The notes under the pieces: model-generated
The model's input: only the letters and a program-made list of their open reading frames with translations
The model's database searches: none
What the model was told of the DNA's origin: nothing
Program-made: the position numbers and the translations under genes
From: DASZQY01 sp048498575
GTDB taxonomy: Bacteria > Pseudomonadota > Alphaproteobacteria > Rhizobiales > Kaistiaceae
Direction of reading: 5' to 3'
DNA: 11,935 nt
Assembly (NCBI GenBank): GCA_048498575.1
Contig: JBEHXS010000076.1
Coordinates: 1 to 11,935 of the forward strand
In this document: piece by piece, positions 6,185-11,935 of the stretch
Layout: every line of letters starts with the position of its first letter
Numbering within the stretch: position 1 is the first letter of the stretch

Positions 6185-7126
6185 ATGGCGATTTCAGCGA
6201 CCATGGTGAAGGACCTGCGCGAAAAGACCGGCGCGGGGATGATGGATTGCAAGGCGGCCCTCACCGAGACCAACGGCGACGTCGAGGCGGCGATCGACTG
6301 GCTGCGCGCCAAGGGTCTGTCGCGCGCGGCCAAGAAGGCCGGGCGCGTCGCGGCCGAGGGTCTGGTCGCCGTGGCGGCCCAGGGCAGCCATGCGGTCATG
6401 ATCGAGCTCAACTCGGAGACGGACTTCGTCGCCCGCAATCCTGAGTTCCAGGCACTGGCCACCAACATCGCCCAGGCGGCGCTCGCAACCAACGGCGCGC
6501 TTCCCGCCATTTTGGAGGCGAAGCTTGTCGGCGGCGCCAAGGTCGCGGATGCGATCCAGGCGGCCATAGCAACCATCGGCGAGAACATCTCGCTCCGCCG
6601 CGCCGCCTCGCTCAAGGTCGGGCAGGGCGCCGTCGCGACTTACGTCCACAGTGCGATCGCGCCGGGCCTCGGCAAGATCGGCGTGATCGTCGGGCTGGAG
6701 TCGACCGGCAACGTCGAGAAGCTCGGCCAGATCGGCAAGCAGATCGCGATGCACGTTGCGGCTGCAGGGCCGCTCGCCGTCCGCACGGCCGAACTCGACC
6801 CCGCAGTGGTCAACCGCGAGCGGGCTGTGTTCGCCGAGCAGGCGCGCGAATCGGGCAAGCCCGAGGCGATCATCGAGAAGATGGTCGAGGGCCGTCTCCG
6901 CAAGTACTACGAGGAGGTCGTTCTCCTCTCCCAGGCGTTTGTCGTGGACACCGACAAGACCGTTGAACAGGCGGTCAAGGAAGCCGAGACGGCCGCGGGC
7001 GCGCCGATCAAGGTGACGGAGTTCATCTGCTTCCGGCTGGGCGAGGGCGTCGAGAAGGGCGAGAGCGACTTTGCTGCGGAAGTGGCCGCGGCGGCCGGCA
7101 CCCCGCCGACCACTCCCAAGCATTGA
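6185..7126 (+). CDS. tsf: Translation elongation factor Ts
   Basis: EF-Ts is the cytosolic exchange factor that releases GDP from EF-Tu so that it can bind GTP again. The protein has 313 aa, slightly above the common 280-310. The N-terminal UBA-like part is clear (MVKDLREKTGAGMMDCKAAL), as is ELNSETDFVARNPEF, whose Thr79-Asp80-Phe81 matches the residues that contact the EF-Tu Mg/nucleotide site in E. coli. The core dimerisation-type repeats follow, with GLGKIGVIVGLE and the late helices KMVEGRLRKYYEEVVLLSQAF. The last 25 or so residues are an Ala/Thr/Pro-rich tail. The ATG at 6185 has AAGGA 8 nt upstream (6172-6176). Pairing with rpsB is near universal in bacteria. Confidence 0.97.
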   Translation: MAISATMVKDLREKTGAGMMDCKAALTETNGDVEAAIDWLRAKGLSRAAKKAGRVAAEGLVAVAAQGSHAVMIELNSETDFVARNPEFQALATNIAQAALATNGALPAILEAKLVGGAKVADAIQAAIATIGENISLRRAASLKVGQGAVATYVHSAIAPGLGKIGVIVGLESTGNVEKLGQIGKQIAMHVAAAGPLAVRTAELDPAVVNRERAVFAEQARESGKPEAIIEKMVEGRLRKYYEEVVLLSQAFVVDTDKTVEQAVKEAETAAGAPIKVTEFICFRLGEGVEKGESDFAAEVAAAAGTPPTTPKH

Positions 7127-7130
7127 AACC

Positions 7131-7162
7131 GAGGTCCCCGGCCGTGACACCGCCGGGGCCTT
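7131..7162 (+). terminator. Strong hairpin between tsf and pyrH
   Basis: CCCCGGC (7136-7142) pairs perfectly with GCCGGGG (7152-7158) around a 9-nt loop. With T7135 bulged, GAGG (7131-7134) adds pairs with CCTT (7159-7162). It begins 4 nt after the tsf stop. No clear T-run follows (TTCGTGTATC), so it may attenuate, pause or protect the rpsB-tsf message and not fully terminate. E. coli also has a transcription boundary between tsf and pyrH. Confidence 0.55.
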
Positions 7163-7201
7163 CGTGTATCGGAAGGTCGTTTCCCAGCACGAGTCGGACC
7201 G

Positions 7202-7924
7202 ATGAAAGCGCCGCTACGCTACAAGAGGGTCCTCCTCAAGGTTTCGGGCGAAGCGCTCCTCGGTAACCAGACCTTCGGCATCGACGATGCCGTGCTGACC
7301 CGCATCGCCGGCGAGATCGCCGAAGGGGCGCGTCTCGGCGTCAAGATTGGCGTCGTCACGGGCGGCGGCAACATCTACCGCGGCATGAGCATCCAGAAGG
7401 CGGGCGGCAACCGTGTCGCCGGCGACCAGATGGGCATGCTCGCCACCGTCCTGAACTCCATTGCACTGCAGCAGAAGCTCGGCGCGCTCGGCATCCCGAC
7501 GCGCATTTTCTCGGCCCTGGCTATGCCGGCCATCTGCGAGACGTTCAACCAGCGCAACGCCGAGGCCGCCTTTGAATCGGGCGACGTCGTGCTGTTTGCG
7601 GCCGGCACCGGCAACCCATTCGTAACCACGGATTCAGGTGCGGCGCTGCGCGCGGCGGAGATGGGCTGCGACGCCCTGTTCAAGGGCACCCAGGTGGACG
7701 GCGTCTATTCCGCCGACCCGAAAAAGGACAAGAACGCCAAGCGTTACGAGACGCTCACCTACGACAGCGTGGTGAAGCAGGGGCTCCAGGTCATGGACGT
7801 CGGCGCGGTGGCTCTCGCCCGCGATAACGGCATCCCGCTGGTGGTATTTTCCATCCTGCAGCCTGGCGCTTTCGTTGATATCCTTAAGGGCAAGGGCCGG
7901 GCGACCATCGTATCCGCCACCTGA
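7202..7924 (+). CDS. pyrH: UMP kinase
   Basis: PyrH phosphorylates UMP to UDP with ATP, a required step of pyrimidine nucleotide synthesis in the cytosol; bacterial enzymes of this amino-acid-kinase family are hexamers controlled by UTP and GTP. At 240 aa it matches the family (241 in E. coli). Motifs seen: KVSGEALLG (13-21, phosphate binding), VVTGGGNIYRG (51-61), GDQMGMLATVLNS (from 74, with Asp75 at the UMP site), GTGNPFVTTDS and DGVYSADPKKD in the nucleotide part. The ATG at 7202 has only a weak Shine-Dalgarno sequence but gives the expected N-terminus. The gene follows the tsf hairpin and precedes frr, the standard order. Confidence 0.97.
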   Translation: MKAPLRYKRVLLKVSGEALLGNQTFGIDDAVLTRIAGEIAEGARLGVKIGVVTGGGNIYRGMSIQKAGGNRVAGDQMGMLATVLNSIALQQKLGALGIPTRIFSALAMPAICETFNQRNAEAAFESGDVVLFAAGTGNPFVTTDSGAALRAAEMGCDALFKGTQVDGVYSADPKKDKNAKRYETLTYDSVVKQGLQVMDVGAVALARDNGIPLVVFSILQPGAFVDILKGKGRATIVSAT

Positions 7925-7944
7925 TTGCGGCTGGCGGCGATGCC

Positions 7945-7972
7945 TTGGATAAGTCCAGAAAGCTCATAAGTA
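7945..7972 (+). promoter_or_regulatory. Possible weak promoter upstream of frr
   Basis: TTGGAT (7945-7950) is followed after 16 nt by TAAGTA (7967-7972), inside an unusually AT-rich part of the 72-nt gap between pyrH and frr. The -10 match is poor. A secondary promoter for frr and the downstream genes is possible but unproven. Confidence 0.22.
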
Positions 7973-7996
7973 TTTGATTCATCGGCAGGGGAAACA

Positions 7997-8542
7997 ATGG
8001 ATATCGGCGAACTGAAACGGCGCATGCAGGGTGCCGTCGCGGCATTACGCACCGAGCTTTCGGGTCTGCGTACCGGCCGAGCCTCGTCGAGCCTGCTGGA
8101 GCCGATCCATGTCGATGCCTACGGGTCGTCCATGCCCCTGAACCAGGTCGGCTCGGTCAGCGTGCCGGAGCCGCGCATGCTGTCGGTGCAGGTGTGGGAT
8201 CGCGCGCTGGTCAGCGCCGTCGATCGCGCCATCCGCGAAGCGAACCTCGGCCTGAACCCGATCATGGACGGGACGCTGCTGCGCATCCCGATCCCGGATC
8301 TCACGGCCGACCGCCGCCAGGAGCTGGTCAAGGTCGCCCACAAGTATGCCGAACAGGCGCGGGTCGCCGTGCGCCACATCCGCCGCGACGGTCACGATCT
8401 TCTCAAGAAAGAAGCCAAGAATGGCGTCAGCGAAGACCAGCAGCGCAAGCTGACCGACCAGATTCAGAAAATGACCGACGACACGATCTCCGAGATCGAC
8501 GCGATCCTTGCCACCAAGGAAAGCGAAATCACGCAGGTCTGA
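7997..8542 (+). CDS. frr: Ribosome recycling factor
   Basis: RRF works with EF-G to split the post-termination ribosome so that subunits can be reused; it is essential in bacteria. The protein has 181 aa, close to the usual 185. Features seen are the N-terminal helix with ELSGLRTGRASSSLLEPIHV, the beta domain PEPRMLSVQVWDRALVSAVD, the conserved NPIMDGTLLRIPIPDLTADR, and the long third helix with HIRRDGHDLLKKEAKNG, in which Arg129-Arg130 match the conserved arginines that contact the 50S subunit. The start at 7997 has AGGGGA (7987-7992) just upstream. It lies between pyrH and uppS as in most bacteria. Confidence 0.97.
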   Translation: MDIGELKRRMQGAVAALRTELSGLRTGRASSSLLEPIHVDAYGSSMPLNQVGSVSVPEPRMLSVQVWDRALVSAVDRAIREANLGLNPIMDGTLLRIPIPDLTADRRQELVKVAHKYAEQARVAVRHIRRDGHDLLKKEAKNGVSEDQQRKLTDQIQKMTDDTISEIDAILATKESEITQV

Positions 8543-8563
8543 CCGCAGCGAGCCGATAACCAC

Positions 8564-9316
8564 ATGGCTGTTCTGGCCGATCCAAAGGCGATGGAAGCGA
8601 CAGGCGGCACTGCCGCCTTGCCGCGTCATGTCGCCATCATCATGGACGGCAACGGCCGCTGGGCGAAGGCGCGCGGGTTGCCGCGCAGCGAAGGCCATCG
8701 CCGCGGCGTCGAAGCCGTCCGCCAGACAGTGCGCGCGGCGATCGAGCTTGGCGTCCGCCACCTCACGTTGTTCTCGTTCTCCTCGGAAAACTGGTCGCGG
8801 CCGATCGAGGAGGTCGATTTCCTGTTCGGTCTGTTCCGTCGTTACATCCAGCGCGACGTCGCCGAACTGCATGCCACGGGAGTGCGCATCACGGTGATCG
8901 GCAAGCGCGAGGGGCTGCCGGTCGACATCCTCACGATGATCGAGGAGGCCGAGGCACTCACCGCCGGCAATCGCGCGCTTGAGCTCATCTTCGCCTTCAA
9001 CTATGGCGCCCGCGACGAGATTACCCGCGCCGTCCGCAAGCTTGCCGACGAGGTCGCGGCAGGGCGTCTCGAACCCTCCCGCATCGACCAGTCGATGATC
9101 AGCGAGGCACTCGACACTGGCCGCTTCCCGGACCCGGATCTGGTCATCCGGACCAGCGGCGAGCAGCGGCTGAGCAACTTCCTCCTGTGGCAGTCGGCCT
9201 ATGCCGAATTCGTCTTCGTACCCATGTTCTGGCCGGATTTCGGCCGCGAGCCGTTGCGCGCGGCCATAGCCGAATTCAGCGGCCGCTCACGCCGTTACGG
9301 CGGACGAGGCTCATGA
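8564..9316 (+). CDS. uppS: Undecaprenyl diphosphate synthase (cis-prenyltransferase)
   Basis: UppS condenses farnesyl diphosphate with eight isopentenyl diphosphates in cis, making the C55 lipid carrier used for peptidoglycan and polysaccharide export. The protein has 250 aa, typical of the family. Conserved regions are all visible: HVAIIMDGNGRWAKARGLPR (22-41, with catalytic Asp28), LTLFSFSSENWSRP (67-80), FAFNYGARDEI, and PDLVIRTSGEQRLSNFLLWQ (191-210), followed by AEFVFVPMFWPDF. It has no signal peptide and is expected at the cytoplasmic face of the membrane. The ATG at 8564 lacks a strong Shine-Dalgarno sequence; an internal ATG at 8591 would also keep every motif. Its TGA overlaps the cdsA ATG by 4 nt. 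Confidence 0.97.
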   Translation: MAVLADPKAMEATGGTAALPRHVAIIMDGNGRWAKARGLPRSEGHRRGVEAVRQTVRAAIELGVRHLTLFSFSSENWSRPIEEVDFLFGLFRRYIQRDVAELHATGVRITVIGKREGLPVDILTMIEEAEALTAGNRALELIFAFNYGARDEITRAVRKLADEVAAGRLEPSRIDQSMISEALDTGRFPDPDLVIRTSGEQRLSNFLLWQSAYAEFVFVPMFWPDFGREPLRAAIAEFSGRSRRYGGRGS

Positions 9317-10146
9317 CCGCCGCGGCAGCCGGCGAAGGACGGCCCCGGCGGCCTTTCGACATCGGTGAGCTCGCCCTTCGCGTATTGTCCGCCGCCGTCC
9401 TCGCCGCCCTTGCCCTCGCCGGCGCATTTGTCGGCGGCTGGGCGGCCGCCGTCGTGCTCATCGTCGTCGCCTCGGTGTTTCACTTCGAGTGGAGCACGCT
9501 GACCGAGCGCTCGTTCTGGCCCGGCATCGTATTCACGCTGACCATGGCCGCCGCGATCGTGCTGATCGCGGCCGGCGACACCTGGATAGGCCTCACGGTG
9601 GTCGGAGCCGGCGTCGTCGTTGCCGCAGCGACCCTCAACGCATGGCGGCCCGTCGGTCTTGTCTACGCCGCCATGCTCGGCATCGGTCTGATGCTGTTGC
9701 GGCTCCCGCAACTGGGATTGCCGGCGGTGCTCGTCGTGCTGGCGGTCGTGTGGGCAACCGACACCGGTGCGTTCTTCACCGGCCGCGCCATCGGTGGCCC
9801 GAAGCTGCTGCCGCTGGTCTCACCCAAGAAGACGTGGGCCGGTGCGATCGGCGGTCTGGTCTTTGGCATTGTCGTCGGCGTCGTCGTGGCTCTGCTCGCG
9901 CGCGTCCGCCTCAGCGTGCTGCTCGTGATCGTCTGCGCGCTGCTCTCGGTCGCCTCGCAACTCGGCGACCTGTTCGAATCCTGGGTGAAGCGCCAGTTCG
10001 GAGCCAAGGACGCCAGCAACCTGGTGCCTGGCCACGGCGGCCTGATGGACCGCGTCGATGGGCTTGCCGTTGCCTCGGGGGTCGCTCTCGTCGTGGGCTG
10101 GCTGCATGGTGGCGCTGACCTCGCTGCCGGGCTGCTGCTTTGGTGA
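9313..10146 (+). CDS. cdsA: Phosphatidate cytidylyltransferase
   Basis: CdsA turns phosphatidic acid and CTP into CDP-diacylglycerol, the branch point of phospholipid synthesis, in the inner membrane. The protein has 277 aa. After a short polar N-terminus come many hydrophobic stretches (from about residue 21 to the end), consistent with several transmembrane helices. The C-terminal signature spans residues 223-249: SWVKRQFGAKD, then NLVPGHGG, then MDRVD. Upstream are ATDTGAFFTGR (148-158), SPKKTWAG (170-177) and SQLGDLFESW. The ATG at 9313 overlaps the uppS stop as ATGA, indicating coupled translation. The reading frame stays open upstream to a possible start at 9187, but that would add a non-conserved Arg-rich stretch inside uppS and is rejected. 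Confidence 0.96.
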   Translation: MTAAAAGEGRPRRPFDIGELALRVLSAAVLAALALAGAFVGGWAAAVVLIVVASVFHFEWSTLTERSFWPGIVFTLTMAAAIVLIAAGDTWIGLTVVGAGVVVAAATLNAWRPVGLVYAAMLGIGLMLLRLPQLGLPAVLVVLAVVWATDTGAFFTGRAIGGPKLLPLVSPKKTWAGAIGGLVFGIVVGVVVALLARVRLSVLLVIVCALLSVASQLGDLFESWVKRQFGAKDASNLVPGHGGLMDRVDGLAVASGVALVVGWLHGGADLAAGLLLW

Positions 10147-11360
10147 ACGTGGCGACTGCCGCTTTACGCGAGGGCGTCACCGCTGCCCCACGGCGGATCA
10201 GCATCCTCGGGGCCACCGGCTCGATCGGAACCAGCACACTCTCCGTCCTCGAGCAGCGGCGCGGCGCGTTCATCGTCGAGGCAGTGACGGCCAACTCCAA
10301 CGCCGCAAAGCTGGCCGCCGTTGCCCGGCAAACCGGGGCGCGGGTTGCCGCGATAGCCGATGCCTCAGCCTACGGTGATCTGAAGGAGGCACTCGCCGGC
10401 AGCGGCATCCTCGCCACGGCCGGGCCGGACGCCGTCATTGAGGCGGCGGGCCGGCCGGCCGATCTCGTCGTCGCGGCAATCGTCGGCGCGGCCGGGCTCG
10501 CGCCAACGATGGCCGCGGTCAAGGCGGGAGCGACCGTCGCGCTCGCCAACAAGGAATGCCTGGTCTCGGCCGGCGATCTCTTCATGGCCGCCGCCAGACG
10601 CAACGGCGTTCCCGTGCTACCCGTAGATTCCGAGCACAACGCGATCTTCCAGATCATCGAGCATCGCGACGCCAAGGCGGTGGAGCGGATCATCGTGACC
10701 GCCTCGGGTGGGCCGTTCCGCCAGTGGACGACGGAGCAGATGGCCGCGGCGAAGCCGGCCGATGCACTCCGCCATCCGACATGGTCGATGGGCCCCAAGA
10801 TCACGATCGATTCCGCTACGCTGATGAACAAGGGCCTCGAGCTGATCGAAGCTCATCACTTGTTCGGTCAGCCGGGCGAACGGCTTGGCGTGCTGGTCCA
10901 TCCGCAATCGATCGTGCACGGTCTGGTCGCCATGCGCGACGGCTACCTGCTCGCGGCGCTGTCCGCCCCAGACATGCGGACGCCTATCGCCAACTGTCTG
11001 GCGTGGCCCGCAAGCGGGGACACCGCCGCGCGCTCGCTCGATCTCGCGGCAATTGCCCGGCTCGAATTCGAAGAGCCGGACAACGCCCGCTTCCCAGCCT
11101 TGAATCTCGCCCGCGCGGCTCTGGACGCCGGCGGTTGGGCGACCAATATGTTGAGCGCAGCCAATGAGATAGCGGTCGCAGCATTCCTCGAGGGCAGGGT
11201 CGGTTTCCTTGAAATAGCCCGAATAGTCGAGGACACGTTAGGGCGTGCGGCGGCAGGCCAGCAGCGCGCGCCGGCGACGGTTGAGGAAGCACTGACACTG
11301 GACGGGCAGGCGCGGCGCATTGCGTCGGACCTCGTGACACAATATTCGCGGCGGCACTGA
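10143..11360 (+). CDS. dxr: 1-deoxy-D-xylulose 5-phosphate reductoisomerase
   Basis: Dxr (IspC) converts DXP to 2-C-methyl-D-erythritol 4-phosphate with NADPH, the first committed step of the MEP isoprenoid pathway and the target of fosmidomycin. From GTG 10143 it has 405 aa, near the usual 400. Motifs: the NADPH-binding GATGSIG (23-29); LANKECLVSAG; the metal site PVDSEHNAIFQ with Asp162 and Glu164; TASGGPFR; and MGPKITIDSATLMNKGLE with Lys230 and Glu233, the third metal ligand. GTG 10143 overlaps the cdsA stop as GTGA, the typical coupled start; TTG 10140 and GTG 10149 are alternatives. It supplies the precursor route used by UppS in the same cluster. It is cytosolic, with no signal peptide. 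Confidence 0.97.
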   Translation: MNVATAALREGVTAAPRRISILGATGSIGTSTLSVLEQRRGAFIVEAVTANSNAAKLAAVARQTGARVAAIADASAYGDLKEALAGSGILATAGPDAVIEAAGRPADLVVAAIVGAAGLAPTMAAVKAGATVALANKECLVSAGDLFMAAARRNGVPVLPVDSEHNAIFQIIEHRDAKAVERIIVTASGGPFRQWTTEQMAAAKPADALRHPTWSMGPKITIDSATLMNKGLELIEAHHLFGQPGERLGVLVHPQSIVHGLVAMRDGYLLAALSAPDMRTPIANCLAWPASGDTAARSLDLAAIARLEFEEPDNARFPALNLARAALDAGGWATNMLSAANEIAVAAFLEGRVGFLEIARIVEDTLGRAAAGQQRAPATVEEALTLDGQARRIASDLVTQYSRRH

Positions 11361-11374
11361 GGAAAGCGGACCCA

Positions 11375-11935
11375 ATGGTAGTTGCCAGTTGGCTTGGCGG
11401 TATCGGCTCGACAGCGGCGGGCTACGTGCTGCCGTTCCTCTTCGTGCTCACCATGGTGGTCTTCTTCCACGAGCTCGGACACTTCCTCGTCGCGCGCTGG
11501 TGCGGTGTTGCGATCAAGACTTTCTCGATCGGCTTCGGGCCGGAGCTGATTGGGTTCAACGACCGGAAGGGCACACGCTGGCGCATCTCGCTGGTGCCGC
11601 TCGGCGGCTATGTGCGCTTCCTCGGCGACGAGAGCGAGGTCAGCACCGTCGACCGCGATGCGCTCGCCGCGATGACCCCCGAGGAACGCTCGCGCACGTT
11701 TGCCGGCAAGAGCGTGGCCGCCCGGGCGGCTATCGTGGCGGCGGGTCCGATCGCCAACTTCATCCTGGCGATTGTCATCTTCACCGCCATCTTCGGCATC
11801 ATGGGTCGCCAGAGCGTCACCGCCAAGGTCGACACAGTGGTCGCCGGCAGCGCGGCGGAGAAGGCCGGCTTCCAGTCGGGCGACATGGTCATCTCGATCG
11901 ACGGCACGCCGGTGAAGACGTTCGGCGACCTTCAG
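11375..11935 (+). CDS. rseP: RseP-type site-2 zinc metalloprotease (partial, 3' end outside)
   Basis: Only the first 187 residues are in the window; the frame is open to the last base with no stop. RseP cuts inside the membrane, for example on anti-sigma factors in the envelope stress response and on leftover signal peptides. Seen: a first transmembrane segment around residues 17-40 containing the zinc motif HELGH (His32, Glu33, His36); the conserved SIGFGPEL and RISLVPLGGYVRFLGDE; the second membrane segment with GPIANF (124-129); and the beginning of a PDZ domain (about 150-187, AGSAAEKAGFQSGD). The ATG at 11375 lies 14 nt after dxr, with AGGAAAG and GCGGA before it. In related genomes bamA often follows, which cannot be checked here. 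Confidence 0.96.
   Translation, partial: MVVASWLGGIGSTAAGYVLPFLFVLTMVVFFHELGHFLVARWCGVAIKTFSIGFGPELIGFNDRKGTRWRISLVPLGGYVRFLGDESEVSTVDRDALAAMTPEERSRTFAGKSVAARAAIVAAGPIANFILAIVIFTAIFGIMGRQSVTAKVDTVVAGSAAEKAGFQSGDMVISIDGTPVKTFGDLQ

Noticed and set aside
6194..7150. 318-residue open frame on the - strand covering tsf
   Set aside because: Antisense shadow of EF-Ts; no motifs and no promoter seen for it.
7144..7170. Promoter for pyrH made of GTGACA and TGTATC
   Set aside because: The spacing is 15 nt, both boxes match poorly, and the -35 lies inside the tsf hairpin loop region.
9187..9312. N-terminal extension of cdsA back to 9187
   Set aside because: It would lie wholly within uppS and add 42 Arg-rich residues unlike the family. 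The ATGA overlap at 9313 gives a standard start.
1..11935. Mobile elements, CRISPR arrays, tRNA or rRNA genes, toxin-antitoxin or defence genes
   Set aside because: No transposase, integrase, terminal repeat, regular spaced repeat or structural RNA gene could be seen. Nearly all bases belong to recognised core genes, and no gap exceeds about 180 nt.

Overview
The window is a high-GC stretch of chromosome from an alphaproteobacterium, probably of the Hyphomicrobiales (Rhizobiales). This placement rests on three things: the protein sequences, the linkage of dnaE to the rpsB cluster, and a ribosomal protein S2 with a C-terminal extension of a kind I recall from several Alphaproteobacteria. All genes lie on the + strand. 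It is a housekeeping region, with no mobile element, CRISPR array, tRNA or rRNA gene and no obvious sign of recent transfer.

Layout. Positions 1-60 are a short upstream segment with a perfect 7-bp inverted repeat. dnaE, the replicative DNA polymerase III alpha subunit, runs from 61 to 3507. Two accessory genes follow, apparently with their own promoter: a PhnB/YjdN-like VOC-fold protein (3589-3999) and a predicted secreted alpha/beta hydrolase (about 4011-4898). A GC-rich hairpin overlaps the hydrolase stop codon. A good sigma70-type promoter (TTGCTT, 17 bp, TATATA) comes next, then an RNA leader of about 120 nt that can fold. These lead into the long conserved cluster rpsB-tsf-pyrH-frr-uppS-cdsA-dxr-rseP, where rseP is cut off by the window end.

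How the genes work together. The cluster joins translation factors (S2, EF-Ts, ribosome recycling factor) and pyrimidine nucleotide supply (UMP kinase) to envelope building. Dxr begins isoprenoid synthesis by the MEP pathway. UppS uses the resulting isoprenyl diphosphates to make the undecaprenyl lipid carrier. CdsA makes CDP-diacylglycerol for phospholipids. RseP is an inner-membrane site-2 protease. uppS/cdsA and cdsA/dxr overlap by 4 nt (ATGA and GTGA), which points to translational coupling. A strong hairpin after tsf probably lowers read-through into pyrH.

I found no clearly new multi-gene system. The points most worth a second look are the helix-hairpin-helix extension on S2, the structured rpsB leader, the non-canonical nucleophile elbow (CGSQG) of the secreted hydrolase, and the partly lost metal site in the DnaE PHP domain.
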